Assembly (NCBI RefSeq): GCF_901709675.1
Contig: NC_051096.1
Span: forward strand, 3,809,001 to 3,873,000
Reading direction: 5' to 3'
Length of the DNA: 64,000 nt
From: Syngnathus acus
Taxonomy: Eukaryota > Chordata > Actinopteri > Syngnathiformes > Syngnathidae
Of the stretch, positions 27,516-42,489 are shown piece by piece; within the stretch, counting starts at the first letter, position 1, and each line of letters starts with the position of its first letter. Made by a program: the position numbers and the translations under genes. The notes beneath the pieces are model-generated. The model had not been told where the DNA came from, ran no database searches, and saw only the letters and a program-made list of their open reading frames with translations.

Positions 27516-30137
27516 GTCGCAAATTATCCACTTGACCAATTTTCGAAACTGCTGGTGACTTTGTTAATTTACTTGTATGAAAACCTTTCCCCAAAGTTTA
27601 CAAGTTTCCATATCATTTTCCAAAAATACTATCCCCAATAGTAGAGCCTATTTTTCTGTACAGTGTCAATATTAGGTCCACTTGTACAATCTCTTACAAA
27701 AGCTAAATTAAATTGTCATGACTCATAATTACAAATATTACTTTAACGCTGCAGTGAGAAAGACATCGAGCGAACACATTCAGGTTGACTGACAGCCAGG
27801 AGCCGTTATGACTCGACCAAGTGGTCCGGTGCATACCTGAGGGGGCTGCATGATGTCATGGGTGTGATTTGAGTGTCAGGCCTTTAGATGAAGAGGAGGT
27901 GGTGTGTGGGGGGGTTCTGGAGGGGCAGCAAATGATGGAGTGGTCCTCACCCAGGTGCAAATGAAGGCTGGAGGGTCACAGGGCCACAGGCAAACAGTAG
28001 TGAAGCAGCAATGTGACCTGCAGCTGGCAGGGGGAAGGAGGTCTTGCATAAAGTCTGTCAAATTGTGGAACCTCGGTTGAAGACTGCTTACGGACTGAGA
28101 GTAAACAAAAATGGATGTACTGTTCCTTTAAGAACAAAACAAACACACTTACGGAAAGCTTTACTTTCATTTAACTGCATTTTGTGTGTTGATGTTGAAG
28201 AGCAATCATCCCGACTTTGTGAGGAGGATGTTTGCCAGTGTTCTTTGCTCAGGCTGGCCTTGTAAACATCCAGCTGCAGTTAAGGCCGAGCTCTGCGTAT
28301 GCGTTTCAAATGGAAGCCTTTGTCCCTTAAAAAGAAAAAGATGGCCTATCTCCTCGGACTTGTGTTGGTCTTCCCTAATTGTCAATTGGGAGTTTGACTT
28401 GGAAGTGTGCACGTGTGTGTGTTTCAAATATATACTTTGACAGAGTGTGTCTGACACCCACGTGTGGAGGCCCAACGTGGGCACATGTTAAAGATGCGGA
28501 CCTTTAAAAAAAAAATACAAACAACTTAATAGAATATTAGAATCCTTTTTTTTTACGAAAGCTATGCCAACATTATAACTTTTTTATGGTTGTAAGTTAG
28601 CTGTGGGGTCAGATTTAGTAAAAAAAAAAAATGACTAGAGATTTTAAGAAAATCCAAAAATTGACTAAAACATTAAAATAAAAATTCCACATTCTACTGC
28701 CCCCTAGTGGCCCAAGGCGTAGACAGACTGAAATTACAGCGCAAAACCAATTTATTTTTAAATTACTATTGGATATTTGTTAAATAAAATACAATATTGT
28801 ACGATGCTATGTTGCATTATTTATTTTCTGGTGTTTTAAGGTGTCTGAATAGGATTAATGACATCACTTAGCCCATTTGCTGTCCCATACTTAACATTAG
28901 AGTATATATTTCTTCCTCACCAACAGTAGAACCTTTCTATGGTTTAAAAAAAAGTCAGGAGATTTACGAGGGTACGCTGGAATACTCTGAGGCGCGGTGG
29001 GCGGGGAGGTGTGTTTGCAGAACCTTTTCGGGCCCGTCTCTCTGATGTCTGTGTGTGTTCGTTAATGAACAAATTCTGCTACCTTGGTGAGACATTGCTC
29101 TCAGCTGAGTAGACTCAGAGAAACCGCCTCCTTCGTGCCCTCAAACAGCACTCTCCCTCCTCCAGGCCTCCCCATCCTTCCCACCATCGGGCCCCTGCAC
29201 CACCTCATGTCCAGTCTCTCCGATATTATTGCATATTGCGTGATTTGTGTCATGTGATCCCGTTAAATCATTAGGCACACTTGCCTCTTACAGAGATGTT
29301 CTAGAACTGGATTAAAATGGTGATGCACCAAAGTACTTTCTCACCTATATGCTCAACAATTAGTGTTAATTTCTAGAGCTTGTGTGTTGGAAGTGTTTTT
29401 AAAAATGTTTGTATAACTAATTCCTTCAATTGAATTTTAACAAAAAAAATTGCAAAAGTAACAGATGTCCGAGGCGTGTTTTGGAGCCATGCGTGCAATT
29501 TCTCACACGAGGAACACTTGCTCGCCGGCGTAAGCTAACGAGGTTGGCCCCCTCGCACCGACTGTAAGCAAACTGCTGCGGAGGTGAGAGTAACATTTTA
29601 GCAGTGCCGCATGATAGCGTGCGCAAGAGTGAGAAACACGACTTTTAACTCGTTGGGAGAAACACGGCGGGTTGGGAACCGCATGTCAACGGTGGCGTTC
29701 ACATGAGAAAGGAGGAAAGCGTGCTCTTGTTTGTGTGCGATATATTAGGGATGGACGCCCAACTCAAAGCTGCGTTTTTAAATAAACAAAAAGGGGAAAA
29801 ATGACTTGATCTGTGTAATGTTATTCAAGTTTGTATGATTTAATTTCTGAGAGTTTTAAGATTGCCAACTTTTGAAAGGTGTTAATATACATGAAATATA
29901 ATGAAGCCATCAAATTCATCATGGCCAAATAATTATCTTTTGGTTCCTGAAATTTGCAAAATATGTACCCCTTGAATTTAGCGTGTTTGTTTGTGAAATT
30001 AAATCTTCATTTTATTTGATTTATGTGCTATAAGTTTGACCTATGGTCAAAAATAAAGTTTAGGAAGGAACAGTGCCCTCGTGTGGTGATAATCAATCAA
30101 TGAGCAGATTCCAAAGGGAAATAGTTGACCTCAACGC
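27516..30137. other. Intergenic region between tbxta and nudc
   Basis: About 2.6 kb with no supported gene. It contains a perfect CTCF-like core on the minus strand (28697-28710) and A/T-rich tracts near 28500-28640. Short open frames here lack recognisable features and splice context. Confidence 0.5.
28697..28710 (-). promoter_or_regulatory. CTCF-like motif CCACTAGGGGGCAG
   Basis: The minus strand reads CCACTAGGGGGCAG, a perfect fit to the vertebrate CTCF core consensus, in the tbxta-nudc intergenic region. Sequence match only. Confidence 0.45.
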
Positions 30138-30143
30138 TTTATT
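30138..30143 (-). terminator. nudc: Poly(A) signal of nudc (minus strand AATAAA)
   Basis: TTTATT on the plus strand, 135 bases beyond the nudc stop codon in the direction of transcription. Confidence 0.65.
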
Positions 30144-30277
30144 AAAAAAAAAAAAAAACACCATGCAAACAGAGTTACAACTTAATACCTGGATGTAAAT
30201 GAAAACATGACACGTTGAGGTCCAGCCAGGCATCACAGTGGACACACACATACACACGTGGACACCCACTGCAGATC

Positions 30278-34715
<4,438 letters not shown>

Positions 34716-34823
34716 GTTGCCGTTAGACTTCTCCAAAAGCTTGCTTATTAATTGTGATGTATATAGTAGATGTGCAAATTGTTGTGATTATTGTATGTTA
34801 GTGCTGCTTCAGTCTGACAGTTG

Positions 34824-34829
34824 AATAAA
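34824..34829 (+). terminator. kifap3: Proximal poly(A) signal AATAAA of kifap3
   Basis: AATAAA 109 bases after the stop codon; a second signal (ATTAAA) lies further on. Confidence 0.5.
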
Positions 34830-34962
34830 AAAAGAGTGTCAGTTGTGATGTTTATGTAACTTATGAAAATATTAAGATTGCCTCAGCCTGCATTTGCTGT
34901 CTCACTTGTCAATGTGCATGCAGGTCACCTTCCACTGTGACTAAATTGTAAATTGTGAAACC

Positions 34963-34991
34963 ATTAAAAAGGAATATAAAAAAAAAAAAAA
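34963..34991 (+). other. kifap3: ATTAAA signal followed by an encoded A-tract at the end of the kifap3 copy
   Basis: ATTAAA at 34963-34968 is followed after about 10 bases by an uninterrupted A-tract (34978-34991). A genomically encoded poly(A) run at the normal distance from a poly(A) signal is what reverse transcription of a polyadenylated mRNA leaves behind. Just beyond it lies AAATTTGA (34997-35004), which also occurs at 32081-32088 upstream of the gene. Confidence 0.55.
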
Positions 34992-35063
34992 TAATCAAAT
35001 TTGACTTATTTATTTATTTTTACAATAAGACATAGAAAAAACAGGCTCAATATGTAACCAAGT

Positions 35064-35069
35064 TTTATT
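35064..35069 (-). terminator. kdf1: Poly(A) signal of kdf1 (minus strand AATAAA)
   Basis: TTTATT on the plus strand, about 585 bases past the kdf1 stop codon. The region 35070-35651 is therefore its likely 3' UTR. kdf1 and kifap3 are tail-to-tail with fewer than 100 bases between their apparent 3' ends. Confidence 0.5.
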
Positions 35070-35651
35070 TTCTAACCAACTTAAGATGTTAAACATTTAG
35101 TGTGATCTGCATATTGCAAATATAAATCATTCATTAAAAGCATAAAACTACAAGCAACAGCTGAGTCCAAAGTCAGGCAAGTGGATTTCATGAGCCGCCA
35201 TCAGAAGATAACAGTAACAGCTTTGAGTCGAACGTTGCTTAAATGTAAAAAATCACTTAGTAATTAATACTTTGTTAATTCTAAGGGCCAAAAAAAGCAC
35301 ATTTCAACTCATCATGATTATCATGAAGCGGGCAACTCCCTTCATTGCAATACAAATGCTGCACAAAAACACAAAATTGACAAAATGGGGGATGGAAAAA
35401 GAAATTGGGAGCTGTTGGCAACAAGCCGTTCAATTACAAAAATAAATTGGACACACAACCATAGTGTAAATACTAAAAGCCCTGAGTTCATTTGTGTTCC
35501 CACACAATTATAGCTCCTCAAAAGAGCAGCAGGGGACGTACACGGGAAGTTCTCGGTTTAACAAATATTGACAGTGATGAGTTGCGACTTGCGCATAAAT
35601 TCAGATTGCGTCGACGTAGCTATGTCGACCGCCTGTAGTGTGGGGATGCAT

Positions 35652-37130
35652 TCATGTTCTGACAGACGTGCGAATGAGCGGGACACCTGATGAGTCGGTC
35701 TCTGTGTGGGAGGCCGAGTAGCTTGTTGACGTTGAGCTGGAGGCGCGGCCTGCGGAAACAAAACGCTGGATTACGGACATTACACGGGGAAGTAGAAATA
35801 GTGCCCATCCCGTCTTCCCTATTCACAGCGCAACAAGGGATTGTGTGAGGCAAATGTCGAGAGTGGCTTTTGTCACCGTGACAACCAAGAGGGTTGTGCC
35901 TTCAGAAAGTGAGTGCACATAAAATGGCAGCCGAGCTACCAAGTAAAGTGTGGTGGAAGTAGCATCATGGAAATGTGCAGGTAACAAATCAATTAAAGAA
36001 CACACATAATACTGTCAATAAGTCAATTCTCACCTCCATTGTTCCTCCAAATGTCACGGGCACACTTGTCAGAGGCGGTCAATTCCGATATTTGGATGTT
36101 TGGATCGGATTTGTAGTCGTCTTTGAATGGAAAAAATATAAGCAAGAAAAACAGCTTGACCAATATGAACTCTGTTGCTCATAAATAACTCATTACATTT
36201 TTGTCGGTGAAGCTCAAAAGTTCAACTGGTGTGGAACTTACTGTTGTTGCTGAACGCTAAGGAGCCGCTCTCCCTCATGGTCTCATTGCCGCTGTCCGAC
36301 AGGGTCCTCTCCGGGCGCGAGGCCACCACCCGTTTCTTCTTCTTCTTGCTCCGACGCGTGCTAATGCGAATGATGCCGCGCACCAACCGACACTCGGCCT
36401 CCTGCTCATCCATCTGGTGCTCCTCGGCTAGCGAGTTGATGAGCTGGTTGATGGCCTTGCTCTTGCGCAGGAACACCGAGTCGGTGGTGCAGCGGGCCAA
36501 CTCCTCGATCTGGTATTCTGTGTAGAGGTCCAGCAGCTTCTTGCGGATCAGCGAATCCACGTTCTCCTCGCCGTCCTCCCAGTCATCCAGTCGGATGACC
36601 TCATCCAGGGAAGGGTGGTAGGGCTGCGTTTGAGGAAAATACGTCACGGTGTCTTTATCGATATAATCCCTCGGGCTGTCCACTTTGACTCCGCCGATGC
36701 AGACGTCCCCCAGCCAGTCTGCCTCGTCTTCTTCTTCCTCCTCTTTGCCCTCTGCCGGGTTCTCTGCACGAAGGCTCAGTTTTTCCGGCTCCTCGGGGGC
36801 GCTCTCTTTGGGCGCCAGACACGGGGCTCGCAGGCACACTCTGTACAGACCGCACGTCAGGAAGCTGCACACGAAAGTCCCGCAAGCCCTCGGAGAAGCG
36901 CAGGGATTGCAGGTTTGGGTGGCAGGCGGGAGCTCGGCTGGCGAAGCCAGGAAGGTGTCATACTCCTTCCCGTTTGAATTTATCACAGGGCATTCGCGTC
37001 CTGGCTCTGCAGGGTCCACGCAGCGCTCTTCGTAAGACAAAGACCCCTGGCTGCTAGATTGGCTCGGTCCTCGCTTGTAGCTGGAGGGCCTCGAGCTTTC
37101 TCTCGTGATGCCCGCATTGCCTACGGACAT
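35652..37130 (-). CDS. kdf1: Keratinocyte differentiation factor 1
   Basis: Three coding exons on the minus strand: 37130-36242, 36120-36034 and 35749-35652; total 1074 nt, 357 residues (human about 398). The N-terminal third is poorly conserved, serine-rich and contains a cysteine-rich patch (CNPCASPRACGTFVCSFLTC), comparable to the cysteine-rich stretch of mammalian KDF1. The strongly conserved part is LIRKKLLDLYTEYQIEELAR, CTTDSVFLRKSKAINQLIN and EQEAECRLVRGIIRISTRRS, followed by SDSGNETM. The small exon 2 (ISELTASDKCARDIW) and the end (SASHTETDSSGVPL) also match. KDF1 restrains basal keratinocyte proliferation and promotes epidermal differentiation. Its place beside nudc matches human 1p36.11. 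A leader intron is implied by an acceptor at 37151-37150, giving a 19-base UTR before the ATG; the upstream noncoding exon was not located. Confidence 0.9.
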
Positions 37131-37149
37131 GGCTTAGCAGCTTCAGGGT

Positions 37150-38890
37150 CTGAACATACAAACAGAAAAACTAGTTAAAAGGGACATTTTAACGCTCTTC
37201 ACTGCTAGGGACATTTTGTGAGCAGTATAATTCAGTAAATTAGTAATTTTGAAATGTCTAATACACAACTTGGATAATTTATGAGTCCACAAAAGATTTG
37301 CCGCTTTCAAGCAACAGTGATATGTCAAAGCCAGGTCAGATGAGATGTGTTCTGCTCTCCATGAGTGAAAACCTCAGTATTTGTTGGCACTCATTTCACA
37401 TGGGTGGTAATCTGATTGAGAGAAAACACTTAATTTCTTTTAATGTGATCACTTGTTGCCATATTTGTAATTTTCACTTTTTTTTAAGGCTGGAGCTTTG
37501 ACAACTAATCAATGGTTTTATTTTTATACTAGCAAGGATAAGCAATTGACAAAATGAAAAGATGTAATGTGTGCTTTTGTTTTCGCTTTAGATGGAAAAT
37601 ATACAGTATATAATTAAACGTCATGGCTGAGGTCATGTTGTTTTTCAAGACATGACTAATCAATAAACAATTCTTATCGTCAACGGAACGGATCGATTGT
37701 TTCGCCTCACGAGTTTTAATTATTAAAAACAAGCGAATATACATTTTCGTAATAGTTTACCACAAATATAGTAACTGAGGAAAAAACATTCATTAGGCCA
37801 CATTCCCGTCTTTTTATCAAGATAAATGTCACTTTTATGGGGGCGACGTCACTCTTTTTCCTCCATTACAGCACTGACGACTATCTAGGTAAACACGACT
37901 TACAATTCACGGTTCGCCCACGTCGCTACTCGTAAACGATCGCTGCACTCTTCCCCTTTCATTTAACATGTCTCATGAACACATCCCGAGACTAGAAACT
38001 TCGTTGCGATCGTCTGTCGGAAAGTATGTTTGTCGACAGTTCGACAGTGCACCTGAGCGTCAAGTTAGAAGGTTAAATACAGGTAATGGGGTAGAACTTC
38101 CGGTTATTGCGATCCAAGTAAAATGCGGTAAAAGCACGAGTCACATCATCGCGTAATAGCGTAGCAATGATGGTATAACATCTGAAATCGGTGAAACATT
38201 TTTGCATTAAATGAGACACACAACCAATCACAAAGTTGGCTTCAGCGTGTTGCTTTTATTTTTGTATTACTATCGGTGAATTGATAAATAGCCATCAACC
38301 CGGAAGTGGTGTTTCATTATGTGATTTTTTTTGCCCTTCTTGGCGATAATGCAAAAAACTAATACCGTATATAATATAGTTGTATAATTTTGCAATTATT
38401 TCTTAACGGGGACACATCAAATCTCATAAGCTTTTATTTTGACGTGGACAAGCCGGAAATATTGTCTTCCTGTATGACAGGCAGACTACAGCATGCACTG
38501 ACGAGCAAATATTTGTACAGTTTATTTCAACCACGACGCTCGCCAAAGAGTCCGGTGAGAGATGCCTTTTTTCCTCGTTAGCGCTACATTCTGGAGCTCA
38601 AATGTTAATGTAATAATTTGATGTGTCACGTGACCAACTAATAGCTAAGAGGCAAAGGATGCTCGGGGAGGAACCCTTTCAATCAATGGACATGAATGTG
38701 GCACGTGAAGAAAACTGGTCACATCAATCCGCAATGGGAAATAACGAATATAATTCCGGGGACGGCGTTTTCGTCTTTGTAGCAGGCTTTTTATAGTGCC
38801 TCGTGTGAGCGTGACTCTGGAGCCCAAACGCGATGACGTCACTGGTTTGTTCGGCAAAGTCGTGCTAAGAGTGGCAGAACAAGTCCTGTC
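37150..38890. other. Divergent promoter region between kdf1 and zdhhc18
   Basis: About 1.7 kb between two divergent genes, without coding exons. It must contain the kdf1 leader exon and both promoters. A TTTATAG sequence near 38789 could serve as a weak TATA element for zdhhc18, about 100 bases upstream of its ATG. Confidence 0.45.
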
Positions 38891-41093
38891 ATGAATAACA
38901 GAGACTACCAGCAAATCGACTCAGGGGCACCTGGGACTCATGCGGCCACCTCGGTGGGACACCATCCCCAACCCCAGAATGGAAAGCAGCACCACGTGGA
39001 GGACCGCAGCAGCGAGCTTCTGAGAAGACCCAGGAGGAGGTGGGAGGTCTTACCTGGGAAGAACCGCTTTTTCTGTGATGGACGCCTCATAACGGCCGGT
39101 CAGAGCGGTATGCTGCCCCTAACCCTGGGCCTCATTCTTGTCACCAGTGGATTATTCTTCATATTCGAGTGAGTTCATGTCTATTTGATATTTTTTGTGC
39201 TGCACATCATATACGCTACATAGCAATTGTGTTGCAGCTGTCCTTTTCTGGTCAAACACCTGACGGGCTGCATTCCCGCCATCGGAGGAGTCCTCTTTGT
39301 GTTCGTGCTGGTCACGCTGCTTCAGACCACTTTTTCAGACCCCGGCATCCTCCCTCGAGCGACGACGGCTGAGGCAATCGACATCGAGAAGCAGATCGGT
39401 ACCCAAATGCTCACACATTCATCTGATAGTGGATTCTTGAAAGGATTGCTTCAAGATGTCCACGTCTCATAGAAAAGTAGTCCTTTGGCATCCATCCGTT
39501 TAATGCTAACAATCGATGCGAAAGGCTATTGACAGGTTCACAAAAAGCCTCACGTTGGGGGTGCTGTATCCCTTTAAGCCCGATATTGTTTATTTTTTTG
39601 TCTAGACGACATGGGGAGAACCAGCTACCGCCCCCCGCCGCGCACCAAGGAGATCCTCATCAACCAGCAGGTGGTCAAGCTCAAGTACTGCTTCACCTGC
39701 AAGATGTTCCGGCCTCCGCGCACCTCCCACTGCAGCCTGTGCGACAACTGCGTGGGTGAGCTATTCCTCACTCTACGGGAGCTGTGCGGTATTATTTTGC
39801 TTCTGTTAACCTTTTGTTTGACCTATAGAGCGATTTGACCATCACTGTCCCTGGGTGGGCAACTGCGTGGGCAAGCGCAACTACCGATTCTTCTACGCCT
39901 TTATCGTGTCACTGTCGTTTCTGACAGCCTTCATCTTTGGTTGTGTGGCTACACATCTGACCATGAGTAAGTGAACTCACCATGACACCCACAGGAATCA
40001 GAAGTCGTAATTGAACATGGTTTTTCCTCTCAGGAGCTCAGGATGGGCAAAGCCTGCTTTACGCCCTCCAAGAGAGTCCTGGTAGATATCCTTTACCTTT
40101 CAGAAAGAACATTTTTAGTCAGTCATCGCTCCTAACGTGCATTTTGATCTCCTTGACTCGACTTTGCACTGCCGTGGAGCTTGTGATTTGTTTCTTCTCA
40201 GTCTGGTGCATCTTAGGCCTCTCAGGCTTCCACACGTACCTCGTCGCAGTCAACCTCACAACAAATGAAGACGTGAGTAACATTGCGTGCCTTTGAGATT
40301 CATAAATGTAAACATGTTTTTCCGTGCCTAGATTAAAGGTACTTGGTCAGGGAAGAGAGACACAGACGTCACCAACCCTTACAGTCACAGAAACATCTTC
40401 GTCAACTGTTGCGCTGTACTCTGCGGACCAATGCCACCCAGGTAAGAATCAGTTCATTGTCAATTAGTCAGGAAAATGTCCGCTTAATTTTTTTTTGGGT
40501 GGCAACTAGTTTGATCAACAGACGAGGCCTCCTCCGCACGGACGAACCCGCTCAGACCGACACGGACATCGAACTGACCACCTCAACCCGAATTAATGTG
40601 GTAAGGCGAAATAAACAGATGATGGCGGGCTTTGTTGGCTATTAATATTTATTTTTTGATGGAACATTACAAACAGGCCTAGGGGTAGGTGATCAAGTTC
40701 AAGTGTTAACGTCACATCTCTTGAAAATGATTGTAATTTTTTTTTTGTCACTGTTTGTATATTTTCACATTTACACACACCCCTCGCCCCCCTGTGGTGT
40801 GTCCACAGCCCAAACACGTATCTAAAGGTCTGTCAGAGTCCACCGCTCACACGCCGCTGCTGTCCACTCAGTGTCCTCAGGGGAAGTCGCAGTCAGTCTT
40901 GGACCCGGCGAAGAATCCCAACCCCACGGTGAACACCTCAAAGTGCGAAACGGACAGGAGTGCCGGCTCGCCACCTCGCAATACCTCCCACGCGCTCCCC
41001 GCCCAGACCAAAGCCAAGAAAACAAAAAAGGCCACGGCCAAACTTACCTCTGCCGTCCACGCTTCACGCCACGGCCAAAGGGAGGAGCCTTAA
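38891..41093 (+). CDS. zdhhc18: Palmitoyltransferase ZDHHC18-like
   Basis: Nine coding exons: 38891-39168, 39238-39398, 39606-39755, 39829-39966, 40034-40085, 40170-40272, 40332-40441, 40510-40600 and 40809-41093; total 1368 nt, 455 residues. The start [12 protein letters not shown] parallels MKDCEYQQI of the family. Two transmembrane helices ([36 protein letters not shown]) precede the zinc-binding DHHC domain ([20 protein letters not shown] then [12 protein letters not shown]), in which the DHHC cysteine is the acyl-transfer residue. Two more helices follow, then [20 protein letters not shown]. It S-palmitoylates proteins at Golgi/endosomal membranes; close relatives ZDHHC9/14/18 act on RAS proteins. 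[16 protein letters not shown] favours 18 over 14, and ZDHHC18 lies near NUDC/KDF1 in human as I recall. The lysine/serine-rich C-tail is longer than in human ZDHHC18. Intron 5 is an AT-AC U12-type intron. Confidence 0.9.
40086..40169 (+). other. zdhhc18: AT-AC (U12-type) intron in zdhhc18
   Basis: This 84-base intron begins ATATCCTTT, the exact U12 donor consensus, and ends CAC. CCTTGAC at 40151-40157 matches the U12 branch motif and puts the branch A about 13 bases from the 3' end. No AG lies at the needed 3' border. Joining 40085 to 40170 gives [14 protein letters not shown], which aligns with ETPASVLELVICFF of mammalian ZDHHC18. Confidence 0.9.
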
Positions 41094-42489
41094 AGGTGCC
41101 GGCTCCTTCCTCCTTTCACCTCAATGAAACATAACTTTATGATTTCATGGAAATTTACTTTACCTGCGAAAGCAATTATGTAACAACTCAATTTGTTTCT
41201 GAAACAGACGGGGGGCCGTGTGTACGCTGTACAGCGTTGATACAGACACAGTAAAGGTACACTTTTTACTGATTTATTTATTTGTTTGCAAAATGTTTTT
41301 GTTGTTGTAGAATTCCCATTTTTACTGGTATGTGTCCTTTTTTTTTATTTCTGCACGGGCAGATAAAAGCTTGACTTGTGTCCATGTAAAACATCAATTT
41401 GTAACAATCCAGCCTGCAAGGCAGACGCGACAAACCAACTCAGAATGCCTTTCTAAAGAGAAGCATGTCGTGCTGTATTTATGTGAAAATGTGAAGACTA
41501 TTAAACAATCAAAAGCTGTGCTGATGGAGCTTTTTGTTTTCTCTAAAAACGGTGCTTCTGCTACAGTTTAGCCTTTGGCCACTAGATGGAACTGAAGCTT
41601 TGCAAATTTTCCAAGGGAAAAATATGAGCACGGCAAACTGGTAACTAGGAAGAGAAATTACCTCTGCCAAGGAAAGATTTCCCTTGGGAAACAAAGCCCG
41701 AGGTGTGAGGCTATACAACTTGCATACTCCACTGAAATCCAAACATTCAGAGATAATTTGTATGCAATGACAAAAATGACTATGAGGTATTTCAGAAAGG
41801 TCACCTGATGGTCTTGCACCGCACGGTGGTTAGTTTTATTGAACAGTTTTCAAATTTGGTAGAAAATGGACAAACGGAAGGTTCTGAACGAGTAACACAA
41901 TGGAGTCAATTTCACCATTAATGATGTACAAACTGTTTAATGCTCACAGCTGTCATCATTTATAGTGTTCCTTTTATGCCACATTTCAGAAATACTGCTA
42001 GCAGCGTTTATACTTCAGGCCCTGCTTTACTTCTCTGTATAAATATCTCGCTTGCGAACCCGTGTGGGAGTTGGGTCGCAACTTGGAGATGGCGCGTGTA
42101 TAGATGTGGTGCGCACTTGATATCATGGATGTAAACTCTGCATGTGGCTGTGATAAGATTTGATATGTGATGATTATCTGAAAATACACTGGGATGTAGG
42201 AAGGAGCAAATAATAGTCCATGAGGCATTGAGATAGCGGAGCAAACTCACTGCGTGTGTGTTTTTGTGTGTGCGTATGTGCATGTGTGAGTGTGGGGGCG
42301 GCGGTGATGATTCAAGTCAGATTTCTCACAGGAACAGACACTTCACTAGAAGCAGAGGCACATCGCAGTTGGCCAGTGCAGAAGGAATATTTTCACAAAA
42401 AAATTTAGCCACGGATTTAGTTAAAACAAACAGTGGATATTAAATACATTTTTTTTCCTTTTTTTTTTTTTTTTTGGAGGAGATAGAAA
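41094..42489 (+). other. zdhhc18 3' UTR and spacer before arhgef2
   Basis: No coding exon. An ATTAAA at 41500-41505 is a plausible zdhhc18 poly(A) signal. A CTCF-like CCACTAGATGG lies near 41579. A TG-rich stretch (42250-42296) and a long T-run (42450-42475) precede the arhgef2 start; the T-run plus GGAG may be the acceptor of a leader intron. Confidence 0.45.

Noticed and set aside
29420-29760. Possible transposon ends (GTGAGAAACACG and TTTCTCACACG) and a short minus frame
   Set aside because: Only about 8 bases match in inverted orientation, without a target duplication or coding similarity; too weak to call.
40085-40170. A GT-AG intron for zdhhc18 intron 5
   Set aside because: The available GT (40082) and the nearby AGs do not give an in-frame join to AVELVICFF; only the AT-AC borders do.
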